A DNA stretch of 64,000 nt, from the NCBI GenBank assembly GCA_963281155.1, contig CAUJLY010000004.1, positions 1,178,001 to 1,242,000 of the forward strand. The letters run 5' to 3'. Made by a program: the position numbers and the translations under genes. A model generated the notes under the pieces. The model had not been told where the DNA came from. It was given only the letters and a program-made list of their open reading frames with translations, and did no database searches. Positions 45,226 to 55,409 of the stretch are shown here, in pieces (position 1 is the first letter of the stretch; every line of letters begins with the position of its first letter). The DNA comes from Rhabditophanes sp. KR3021 (Eukaryota > Nematoda > Chromadorea > Rhabditida > Alloionematidae).

Positions 45226-45922
45226 TTATGAACATTTTCTTTCAAAGAGTTTGGCTTTTTTCAAAAGAAGTAGGCGATCAATACGGTCAGCTATTGCGAT
45301 GTTGATTCTAGCTTCAACCCATCTGTGTTTGTCATAAAAATCTAGTTCCCCCACGGTGGCTACGTCATAGACAGTCAGGATCCCAAACTTCTTCAACTAA
45401 AAGTGATGTATTACTAATAATTAAGGACTACCAACTTACTATCTTGAATAGCATTTTGTCGAAGTAGACAAACTCTCCAAGTTCAATAAAAGTCCTAGTC
45501 AGCATTCTCTTTAGTTCTTTGCTAACCAAAATCCATTCCTTGGTTTCGTCCAAGTACATCCAACCTCTCCTTATTAACTCTTTTGCAATTTCCACCTTGA
45601 CGTCACTCTCATAATGAGAGTAATATAAACTGAACAAGACTTCCAATGACATTTCGTAATATTGCATGTATGGCAGCCTTCTCTTGACTACATCACAAAG
45701 GTAGTAGTTGGACCTGTAGTATGCTTGCACCTTCCGATCAAATGAAACATTCTTGACATGGAAGGCCTCGCCCAAGGGAAACACTATGTCTGTGCCCCCA
45801 CATCGCATAGCTCTTCCTAATGTCTCCAAGTAATCGTAAGTTGGGTTAAATCCGAGGTGTGGATCCTCGACCCCATTAAAGTTATCATTAGTAAAGCGCG
45901 ATGAAAATAAATTGATAGCCAT
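45226..45922 (-). CDS. short CNOT2-like protein (NOT-box domain only), two exons
   Basis: Exons 45922-45440 and 45396-45226 join in phase 0 (217 residues). The N-terminus reads MAINLFSSRFTND and HLGFNPTYDYLETLG; the rest matches the C-terminal NOT2/3/5 domain: EVLFSLYYSHYESDVKVEIAKELIRRGW, then YLDETKEWILVSKEL and GEFVYFDKMLFKI, corresponding to the CNOT2 motif RDWRYHKEERVWIT ... ERGTYYFFD. The last exon adds a charged C-terminus (RINIAIADRIDRLL) outside the domain. CNOT2 is a CCR4-NOT scaffold subunit of about 500 residues in most animals; this protein lacks its N-terminal CNOT1-binding part. It starts 101 bases from the divergent gene at 46024. Confidence 0.65.
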
Positions 45923-46023
45923 TTGAGAGGAAAATGATTTTATTGCTCCTTATATATTAAAATTAGTGAAGGACAGTATATGTAAATTTGCGAATACATG
46001 CACCCACCACTAAAACGTAAAAA
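45923..46023. promoter_or_regulatory. 101-base divergent promoter region
   Basis: It separates two head-to-head genes for cut-down transcription regulators (NOT-box and TAZ-KIX). It contains a TATA-like CTTATATATTA near 45949. Shared control of both genes is inferred from the small size. Confidence 0.45.
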
Positions 46024-46833
46024 ATGATATTTGATTTGTGTCATCTCAACTTGCTAGGAAAGGTTTTGGGTGGGTTGACAGGGCATCTCGCATGGAAGTG
46101 TAGCTTTCAAATATCAGACCCATTGGTGAACTGTTATCAAAGTGTCCCTTTAATTTTTAAACTGTCAGTTGGTGCGCATCATTTACGCGGTCTTTACCAA
46201 TACTATAAAATGGAAACGCTTAAGGATCTAAAGTCCTTACAGGGATATATGGCTTTATTCGTTCATAGTGTGAGATGTTCAGGTCCAGACGAAGGGACAC
46301 TTACAAAAGAATGTACATATAGTTTGTGCAATGAAATGAAGGGAACAATTCGCCATATTTCTGAATGTAGTAAGAGATCAAATTGTTCACATCGAGAATG
46401 CACGGACACAAAAATTTTGATGAGTCATTGGAGGAGTTGCGATGCAGTATATTGTCATATTTGTAGTGATCTAGAATACCTATTTGAGATGGATATTTTA
46501 GCCACGGAAAATCGATGTTGTGTTCCGATTGTATCTACCAACAATCAAATATGGAATTGCACAGTTTCTGAGTGGGCACGGAAACAATTTATTATCAAGA
46601 TAATGAGATCAATATGCCCAAGAAAAGTTGCCAGATTCATGAGTAGATATTGGTACCTGCTTTTGACTCAATATGCCAAAGAAATCGAATTCACTGCATT
46701 CAATATGGCTTCCGGCAAAAGCTGCTACATCAATGCTCTAGGAAATGAAATGTTTCGACTCCAAAAATACTTTCTAAATGAAATCACACAGGCAAAAGCC
46801 CGAAAAGCAGGTATATCCACAAAATCTAAGTAG
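46024..46833 (+). CDS. TAZ zinc finger + KIX miniprotein derived from CBP/p300
   Basis: The 269-residue single-exon ORF contains a TAZ1-type zinc finger at about 70-155 (LFVHSVRCSG, SLCNEMKGTIRHISEC, MSHWRSCDAVYCHIC, with the His/Cys spacing of three HCCC clusters) and a KIX-like domain at about 178-250 (VSEWARKQFIIKIMRSICP, then YWYLLLTQYAKEIEFTAFN and GNEMFRLQKYFLNEI, matching the CBP pattern YAKKVE--M-E-A and LAEKIYKIQKEL). Bromodomain, HAT, ZZ and TAZ2 are absent. The start at 46024 is the first ATG; METLKDLKSLQGY at 46210 is an alternative start just before TAZ1. CBP/p300 use these domains to bind activators, so this protein could compete with full-length CBP (inference). C. elegans also has short CBP relatives. 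Confidence 0.72.
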   Translation: MIFDLCHLNLLGKVLGGLTGHLAWKCSFQISDPLVNCYQSVPLIFKLSVGAHHLRGLYQYYKMETLKDLKSLQGYMALFVHSVRCSGPDEGTLTKECTYSLCNEMKGTIRHISECSKRSNCSHRECTDTKILMSHWRSCDAVYCHICSDLEYLFEMDILATENRCCVPIVSTNNQIWNCTVSEWARKQFIIKIMRSICPRKVARFMSRYWYLLLTQYAKEIEFTAFNMASGKSCYINALGNEMFRLQKYFLNEITQAKARKAGISTKSK

Positions 46834-46958
46834 AGTATCTAAAAATATATAATTAAAGTCACTTTTTCTTTTTAAATTAATAAATTTTTTGCCAATCAAA
46901 TATTTTCTTGTCTATTAAAAGTGTCTCTTATTGATGTATTTGGTTTTAGAATGTGTAA

Positions 46959-47838
46959 ATGTCTGGAAAAGTAAGTTCCATTTTGCATTGTCTAATAGTT
47001 CTTTTTAGTTTCGTTATTTCGCATTTCGCGACTACCTTCATTTACCCCTGGCAATTTTCTTCTGTGACTTGGTCAACGTAATTAGGGAAGCTAAGTATGC
47101 AAATAACCAAGAGACCTTGGATCATGACACCTACGCAAATGAAATCTATGTTATAGTTATCAAGCTTACAGTTATTGCAACTTGTTTCTTTGTCAATAGT
47201 ATCATCTCCGTGATGTGCTTCTTCATTCTTAGTGAAAGACAGTTACTTTTGTTGCAGTCAAATCTGTTCTCAAACAAGACATCAATCGGTTGACAGGAAC
47301 AATGTCGGCACACTCCCCCCTAAACTCGAAAGCGGTACAGAAAGGATTAGAGCTGTAGATAGTGACAAAGTTGCTATGTTAATTCAAACTGGGTTTCATT
47401 GTCTTTTCGGAGTTATTATTGGTGTTGTTTGGCTTAATACCAAACTAGCTTTACTTCAATTAGCGTTCTTATCCTTACTAGTTCTCCCAATTGGTTTTGC
47501 AACAGAGCGTCTGCTAGAGCAACAACACAAGAAAATGAAGTGTAGGAGAGTGTGGTGCTGTTGCAGATGAAGTCACTTCAGGAATTAGAACCGTTATGTT
47601 TTGCAATGCTCAACATTTCGAATTTAAACGTTGCAAAGCAGCTCTTGACAATGGAATCAAATTTGGTTTCAAAAAAGCACACATTACTTCGATCTTCAAT
47701 GCTCCTTACATTGCTTGCTATCTGGGATTAATTTGTCTAATCTTTCGGTATGTTGTGTTACTTTTATTAATTACTATTTTTAGTTATCTAGTCTACGCCA
47801 ACTTCGATTTCTTCATGACACGGTACAATCTGACTTAA
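46959..47838 (+). pseudogene. broken ABCB (P-glycoprotein-like) transporter, first membrane domain only
   Basis: A short first exon (46959-46970, MSGK) joins 47009, which reads FRYFAFRDYLHLPLAIFF and continues through two membrane-like segments to SVMCFFILSERQ. After a frame change near 47275 the P-glycoprotein block DRNNVGTLPPKLESGTERIR and DKVAMLIQ follows, then a second frame change near 47560 to DEVTSGIRTVMFCNAQHFEF and KAALDNGIKFGFKKAH. These match TM helices 2-5 and the coupling region of ABCB proteins. Both nucleotide-binding domains and the second half are missing, and the sequence stops at 47838. It is a truncated and frameshifted copy. Confidence 0.72.
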
Positions 47839-47925
47839 AAATTGACTTGATACTAGTTTAAAATGACTTTTAATAACTTAGAAATAGAATTATAATGGAT
47901 TAAATCATTTATTTTAAGAGTTCAT

Positions 47926-48677
47926 TTATTTACAAAAATGATAAGTACCATCCTTATCAACCCAAGCATTTCCTGTATGAATGGTGTTTCCATCAACATG
48001 GCACTTGTACACAGCAATTCCATCATCACCGCATCTCAAATCCAGATCTTCATACCTCCATATGGCATATTTTTTTACGTGAAAAATCTCATCCGTTGGA
48101 TCATCATCTTCAGTTCCATTATAACATCCCTTAGGTTCGGAGCGAATTTTAAGCCCATTTGAAGAAAGATGGCACCTTCTCAACAACCCATTATCAATAA
48201 CAAACAAACCTTCCTTAACCAAATCTCCATTCCAATCAACACATCCAAGAAACTTGTCCTCAACACACGACATCACAAAGCCTTCTTTAACATATCTATC
48301 GCTCTTCTCACATTCCTCAATTTCGCCAGAATACTCATTCGTCGCATGTTTAGCTTTCCTCTTTAATTCCTTATTAAAAGTATCCTGTCCACAAGTATAA
48401 AAGTTGCCTCCTTCATAAAAATCATCTTGGCCAATTTGCACAATTGTCCCCTGTTCCGTGATGCAATTATTTACCTGGCAAATAAAATAATATACGAACT
48501 AATCAAAAATTTTTGTACCTTCACAACTCCTTCCAAGCAAGAGACATTAAATGCTCCATTCACGACCCATTGACTTCCAGAACTATAAAAGTCACCATCA
48601 AATAAACATTTACTTCTCTTAATTACGTAACAATCACTGATTTTCAGTAATAAAATCATATAAAACAGCAACAGCAT
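47926..48677 (-). CDS. secreted MIG-18-like protein with fibronectin-type-I-like modules, two exons
   Basis: Exons 48677-48519 and 48474-47926 join in phase 0 and give 235 residues. A signal peptide (LLLFYMILLLKISDC) precedes four to five short modules with the pattern C-x-x(D)G-x-x-F/Y-x-x-G...C: SKCLFDGDFYSSGSQW, then DFYEGGNFYTC, CVDWNGDLVKEG and CHVDGNTIHTGNAW, ending DKDGTYHFC. This is the module of nematode MIG-18-like secreted proteins, which act with ADAMTS proteases in basement membranes during gonad migration in C. elegans. Orthology to mig-18 itself is not established. Confidence 0.68.
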
Positions 48678-49022
48678 AGTTTAAATAATATCAAAGTGTT
48701 TAATAATTCAATGGAATGGCCTTTACACTCACTACAAGTTATATATATTCAAATAAATGTATATATAACTTTAGTACGGATATTGAAAAATAGTAAGTAG
48801 GAATGAATCTTGCCTACTAGGATTATTCGGATTATTCTCAAGTGGTACTACTTCATATATCCCCAACATAGACACACATAAACAAAAATAGATAAATTAA
48901 AAAGTTTATTAAAATTTGGCAAAATTCGTTTATCGTTACTTATAATATTTACATTAAAATAGCTTTAGGCTTGCTTCTTTGGCTCTTTTTTACCCAAATT
49001 ATTTATTTATTTTACAACTTAT
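48678..49022. other. spacer, nothing recognised
   Basis: AT-rich DNA between the start of the MIG-18-like gene and the 3' end of the kinase gene, both on the minus strand. Confidence 0.6.
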
Positions 49023-52000
49023 TTAGATCGACTCTGCCATTGTTGATATATGGCCTGTTAAGACACATAAATCACATCCGGTAGTATTGCTGTTCGTTTT
49101 AATCGGTCTTGCTTTTAGTACAACCATTCTAAAAAATGAAGGTAGTCATTAATATGATGTCATTCGAAGAGTCGTTTTTTGACTGGTTAATTAATTTTAT
49201 TTACTTACTCGTCTGCACAAATCAACTGATAAAATTTTGATCTATCATTCAGGTCTTGTGTCATTTCGTTGTTTATCCAACTTCTGCCTTCGATGCCATG
49301 TCGATGGCATGCCAGGAATGAATCACTCAGTACTACTAAGCTGTCAACATTGAAGGTAAATGAAAAGGTGTTTAGCATTGATACCTTTAAGTTTCCTTCC
49401 ATGTCAATCAAGACGACTTTGTTGTTGTATGCCATGATAATGGTATTCGAATTAAGTTGCTTCATACTTTTGACCTCGATCTTCTCAATAGTCGAACAAC
49501 TAAAAGACGGTGTACTTAGAGATAATTTAGGCAGTCTCTTCATCGTCAAAGTTGCATTTCCATCTTCCTCCTGCGAAGAGCCAGACGAAGATCCCGTCTC
49601 TCCATAATCATTGTAATCACCCATATATAGCAAAAACCGACTCGTCTCCGTGCACCTATAAACACCCAAACAAACCCTTGGAAAATCTGAATCCGAGGCA
49701 TTTGATCCAAACAACAATTGAAACGGCTTTAAAGGCAACGACGGAAACTTCGACACCTCAATCTTCTTCAACAACAAAAACTTCTGATAAGGTTCATACC
49801 ATTGGAACAAAACTAATCCATTTGGAACGACACAACAACAATAAATGCTTTTGTTGCCGAGTGGACTTATTTCAATGCAACATTGAATACAATCTTTGGA
49901 GTCGCTCATCCTCACAGAAACTGCTAATCTCTTAGGAAGGAAACGTTCGGGTATTTTATTCACAGTTTTAGATAATTTTTGAGTGATATTGTTTTGGGTA
50001 AGTGCTACCAAGTCGTGTCTGTACAGATACGGACTTCTTCCTTGCAAAGCTATCAAGACATCCTTTATCACATAAAGCCACACGCATTTTCTCTTATTAA
50101 TAGGTTCAAGTGCAGCTTCATGTAACATCTCGAGATCAAGTGTAAATAGACCTTCTTCAGCACCGATTATTAGTAATTTCTTTTTAGTTTGCGGATTTGT
50201 CCATGTAGCTGTACAATGAATTCGATACTCACACCCATGGAAGATATTTATGAAACATGCACCCATTTTGACGGCAGGCGTTGATAAGACTCCGCGAAAA
50301 TGGGATGTTGGCTCCGTTTCGCTTTTGTGTAAGGGCCTTGGTACGGGTGGTGTGGTGACTTGATTTGGAGGAGGTGGGGGATGGATGGTTGGTCTTCTGA
50401 TGATTTTTATATTACCTGGACTTTGGATATTCTCCACTTCTTCTGCTTTCATTGTCCCACTATCAATAAAGAAAGTTGCTTTATGTTCGCCCTCAATGGG
50501 ATTTATTTTAACAGATGAATTAAAGGAAAGTCTTTGGCGTGGAGTTGATGCCGTGGCTGCTACAGGATAAGCATCAGAGTAATTGATTGTCGACATGTCA
50601 CTAAATGAAGATAATCGTGAGGATGGGTCGTCTTCAGGCATGGATGATTTTGGTCGACCGGGATTATTTACTTTGTCTAGAAGTTCTCGCGTCAGATGAG
50701 ATGAAAGTTCCCCTATTACGAAATTAGTTGTTGTCAACAATTTTTCGGGAGATGGTCTTCTTTTGGGATTTTTAGTTAGGCATAATTTGACGAATTCATG
50801 AAATAAAGGCGACCATTTTTCTTTATCTTGAAGACGTGGAGGTTTGTAATTACTTTTTGTCATCATGTAAAGCACAGTCATCGGATGCATCTCGAAATGA
50901 GGGGGTTGGAGTTCTGCTAGCTCAATAGCGGTAATTCCTACAGCCCAAACATCGCATTCAAACCCATAACCGCCTTTCTTCTCAACACACGCTACATCAG
51001 GAGACATCCAATATCTTAAAAGGTATTATTAACTTGTACAATAATAGTCAACCTACGGAGTTCCTATAAAACTTTTTCTCTTTCCAATAGTAGCACTGAA
51101 ATTTTGTTTAAATATACATAATATAAATTATTTGGTATTTAGTATTTTAGTTAACAAGCTATTTATTTGTAATCATGGTAATAGTTACCGATTCGGTCCT
51201 AGTGAAAAGGATGTAGTCCCTGGTTAGTTTCAATTCATATTATTGTAACTAATTTATTTAGGTAAGGAAGTTGGTCAATCACAAGAAAAGGTTCTTTCTA
51301 ACTTAAATAAGACCTCTGCACAAAATGTTGTCTCTAGCGGAGGTCCTGCCTATATTATGATGAATTCTAATGATGTGAGAAAAGGTATGAGGAACAGTCT
51401 CTCGAAGCATTCCAAGGCTAAAGCAACGGAACGGCCTTGTGAATTCAATGACATTTTAACAACATTGCATCCATACATTTCTATTGAAGAGCCTTTACCA
51501 AGCACCTAAACAATCGCCTCAAACAAAAGCTGTGTTGTTGGATCAATTACAAGGGTATCTGGATGGTGTTGGGCTAGATATCAGACATTTGGATATATTT
51601 GATGTTTGTATCCAAGAGAATAATGGGTAATTGTCGGGAATGAAAGTATAATACAGTTGCATCTAATCCACACAATTTCCTTAACAATTTGATTCACTCT
51701 TGTAGTGTCCAGATTTTAAAGACTGCTTCTTTGTCTTATTGGTATCACTTAATTGTACTCTTCTCTCTATCCCAGCTCAAGATTGATTTATATCAAATGG
51801 TAAATAAGGTTAAAAGCATTCCCTATGGACTTGAATTGATTGATTTGACTGAGATTATGAATGATAAACCAAGCCCCATTAGAAAGAAGATACTGTATTC
51901 TATATTTATAAAAGATGTCACGGAGTCTGGTCCGAGTTACTGGTTAGCACGATTAATGGAGGAGAAACACCAACAGTATTTATTGTGGTGACTTTAGTAA

Positions 52001-55000
52001 AGATGGTGGAAGCGATTGCTTTGCATGGAAAGATTTTTGGAACCTGGTCGATGAAAAGTCTAAGCCAGGACAATTCCGTGTCATCATTGCACAAGAATCT
52101 TTTTATCAACGTCTCATCAAGAAAGGCTTGCATGCCCTGGAGCCAAAACAGTGGATGGAATCTTTTATATACGAGAAATACATACTATGAGAACAAGTAT
52201 GTATATGCATAGATATCGCTACAACTTTTCTCTTAAGTGGGGATACGTCTTTGAGAGAAAGGAAAGAGTGTTTCAGAAGTTGGTCAAAGCTGGGAAACAA
52301 TCAACGGTCACCAAAAAGATTCCAGAGAACATCGAATGCATCTCCATTAATGCTTACTATAATTAGATCACTAACCCCGGCATTTCTTCTCTGCAATGTG
52401 TTAGCTATATGGACTCCGAAAAGAATGGTCAAGTGGGTGAAATGACTTTAAAAGATTTTTCCGTTTCAAAACTTATTGGACATGTTTTAAAATATTAATT
52501 GCATTGCTTTAGTTTAATTAATAAAGTCTCTTGTCTTACGTAATTTGAGCGGCAACACCAAAATCCGCTAACTTGACATTCCCTGCTTCAGTTAATAAAA
52601 TATTAGCACCTTTAATGTCTCTGAAAATAACAAAAGTGGGATAAATATTATTTAGATTTAATGTAATATATGTATAGTTTCAAATGACACGTCTTTAAAG
52701 TTAGCCTGAATTCCTTGAAGCGGAATTGGAAAGCAAATCTTATTTACAGCATTTGATTAGTTCATGATAGATTTGTTTTGTTCAAAATGAAACGTAAAAG
52801 AAAAGAAAACATTTTAATGGAACAACAGTAGCTTTACACGATCAATTCTCCAAAGCACTGCAAACTTTGGTGTGATTCAGACTGATTATTGCGTTTGAAT
52901 GTTGGATTCTTAAGTATAGTGAAGATCCATCAATTAGACGAAAAGTGAGCGGAATATTAATCGAATGGTACTCTCTACTTATGTTAACTAGAGAAGTTAG
53001 TGTGAAGGTACCGGTAAAAGAAAGCGATAATTATCTTAAAGACTTTCCCAAATACAAAATCCTCTCTCCTGTGACACTAAGTACTAAATTACCAGAAGTC
53101 CCGGTGAATCAAAGTATTGCTCAAAATTACGCCAGTCTTCAAATGCTCTTTGCTTGTTTAAAGATTCTGAGCAGTTAATTAGATTTGCTTCGCACACGAG
53201 AGATACAAATTATGAAAATATGGCATATAATCGCGTGCAGATGGGTGGAAAATTGAAAGTTAATTTGCTCCTCCAGCTAGTAACAAATGAAAAGCATTTT
53301 AATATGGTGATTGGAATTTTCGATAAAGTAAAAAGATCTGAGATAGCTGGAAATGGTAATGGAATAGACCATTCCCATTATTGTCATTTTTGTGGGACAG
53401 GAACTCAATGTTATAACCACGAGTTATTAAGAGTTACTGGCAAATGCAAGACAAAGCTCACCAATTACAACTTAAATTAAGTGGTATGGAAATGGAGGAA
53501 TTAGTTGACATATTCATGGTTGAGAATGTAAGTTCAATACGCAGCAAAAACACCATTCTTTACATGATAGTCGATGGAAAGTTGGTGCCTTTCTATGTTG
53601 GTGTTACTGATGATTTGGAAGGATGGAGGATCATGCATAGGAAGTTTTTGCTTCAATGAAGATAGAAGGTCAGATGAGTAAAAACAGTGGACAATGGCTG
53701 ATATATTGGAGAATGGAAAAAGTGTCTCAATCATCTATTCTAAGATTAACTATGATAGATCTACTGCTCTACCCATCGAACACTGTATTAGTTCTGCTTA
53801 TCCTGATTTAACAGATACTTCCACCGAAAGATGCACTCCTTCATGCACTTCTTAAATACAATTCCGTTCCATGCTTAGGGTCACTACTTTCAAGTCATGG
53901 CGTATATGAAGTAGGAAAGGTTAAATTTACTAAATTTGTCTCTGATCAAGGTGAAAGTTCTTTCAAACGCTCGGCATGGGATTCGGGGTTCTGTAATCAG
54001 GGTGGTATGAAGTGCATTAGAAAAGTCATGACTGGGAAGAATTGAAAGAGTTGTGTACAAAAATCTACAGAAAGGACTTGGCTTACAATGATGTTGATCT
54101 CTGATAACCTAGTAGCTGAATTAGGAGTTGCAAAGCTAGCCCTTTAAAAGTTACATGAATCTTCAAATTCTAACGCATTCTAATTTATGTCTTTTATATA
54201 TTATAATTTTTCAGTTCGATACCTGTGTACTTTTCCCATTGAATGGAGGTAATGAAGACCTCTCAATGTTTCCCGACAGACAAAAGCAATCTGTGGTTCC
54301 TTTAATGGTCCCGTAACTAAAAACTAAATTAATTTATCTCAATTAGTATAAACTTACGTTGATAAATATCCTGTAATTATATTTATTAAATATATAATGT
54401 ATTCCTTTTTTAATAAACACTTTTAAACTTGCCCCCCTTGTTAACACAAAATACATTGCACTTATTTTTCCAAAAACTGAAGCTTACGACTAAATTTGTT
54501 ACCTAGTATTTAGATTATCTAAATAACTTGAATTTACTGAAAGTTTTTATCAACACCGTCCCTAAATTTTATGAATCAGAGTTCAATTCCAATAAATGTT
54601 ATCTCAAACTTAGCAGCGAAACATTCAATAACATCTTGCCGACTATTTAAGGTTCAAAAAAGGCATTTTTTATGTTGGGGAATCAAAAAAGGATGACGGA
54701 TCTATGAACACTTCTTGAAGTGCAATCATGCTCTAACGAATGGAAATTTAAAGGAGTCAGGAATGAAGAAGATCAAGCTGAGACTCCCCACACCAGCTTT
54801 CAGTACCCACTAAATAATTGGGTAAGAAAGTGGAATGCCTGTTAACGGAAAGATTTAAATGCAGATGGCTAACTGTGATCATGGCAATGCTCTATACCTA
54901 ATGTCTACTCACTCAATAATCTAAATACATGTGCTGTTCAATCTTAAGATAGTTACTGATGGATAATTTAACTAGATATATTTGCCACGTTTAATTTCAA

Positions 55001-55409
55001 TACGTACTTGCAATGAACCCCCACTGCAGTACTCCATAACAATATATAATTTGTTTCGATTCAAAAAACTGCTATAATAAGCGATGATATTAGGATGAGT
55101 ACAACTCCGCAGCATGTGAATTTCCTGTTGAATAGTAGTAAAGTTGTCGCCAGTTTCCAATTTAACGATTTTGACAGCAACAATATTGCCTGTTTTGATT
55201 TCAAGTGACTTGAAGCATTCTCCATAGGTACCTATAAGTTTTTAATTTAAGTGGATATTTGGAATAAATGTATTAGCAAGATGCTATATCGAACTTTGCC
55301 GTAACATCTTTATATTTAAAATTGTATAATAAACGATACCTGTTCCAACAAGTTGTATGGATTCATAATCATCACAAGGATCCGTCCGTCTTATCACGTC
55401 AAAATTCAT
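49023..55409 (-). CDS. MAP4K3/GCK-family Ste20 kinase with C-terminal citron-homology domain
   Basis: Exons identified on the minus strand: 55409-55340, 55231-55008, 54316-54223, 52620-52540, 51095-51057, 51014-49209 and 49128-49023, with agreeing phases except between the second and third, where a micro-exon of about 13-16 bases is still missing. The kinase has GTGTYGEC (Gly loop), VAVKIVK (catalytic Lys), HRDIKGAN across a junction, [18 protein letters not shown] and [11 protein letters not shown] Pro/Ser linker follows, and then a CNH domain ([10 protein letters not shown], ending [10 protein letters not shown] and VLTGH). GCK-type MAP4Ks act upstream of JNK and in amino-acid/mTORC1 signalling. 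The introns between 55008 and 51095 are 0.7, 1.6 and 1.4 kb and contain antisense relics; all other introns are below 110 bases. The C. elegans counterpart by layout would be gck-2. Confidence 0.9.
51195..52498 (+). pseudogene. decayed GIY-YIG-like family member, antisense in a MAP4K intron
   Basis: The plus strand shows coherent protein in shifting frames: [16 protein letters not shown] near 51265, [20 protein letters not shown] near 51520, [14 protein letters not shown] near 51705, [18 protein letters not shown] near 52015, and [17 protein letters not shown] followed by [14 protein letters not shown] near 52260-52366 and [18 protein letters not shown] ending in a stop at 52498. The last parts align with the intact gene at 7460-8140 (IVKAGKKLMIVKK, ENVECILMAHF, LILRDFAKCKPEDYILK). 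Several stops and frameshifts make it a pseudogene. It lies wholly between kinase exons 52620-52540 and 51095-51057. Confidence 0.68.
52830..54150 (+). pseudogene. decayed GIY-YIG-like family member with zinc-finger and YVG half, antisense in a MAP4K intron
   Basis: Segments in different frames: [19 protein letters not shown] near 53010, then [19 protein letters not shown] near 53230, [17 protein letters not shown] near 53378 (possible zinc finger), [20 protein letters not shown] near 53557, and [13 protein letters not shown] with IEHCISSAY near 53700-53810. ILYMIV...FYVG...R is the first half of a GIY-YIG domain and the ILENGKS...IEHCI part fits the second half with its Glu. Further coding remains run to about 54150 ([18 protein letters not shown]). 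Stops and frame changes are frequent. It lies between kinase exons 54316-54223 and 52620-52540. Confidence 0.65.
54540..54845 (+). pseudogene. GIY-YIG-like relic, antisense in the second MAP4K intron
   Basis: The plus strand reads [19 protein letters not shown] and [12 protein letters not shown], a stop, and then in a second frame [14 protein letters not shown] near 54664-54705, which lines up with [21 protein letters not shown] of the relic at 52830-54150. A third frame continues [15 protein letters not shown] and [10 protein letters not shown] to a stop. It lies between kinase exons 55231-55008 and 54316-54223. Confidence 0.55.
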
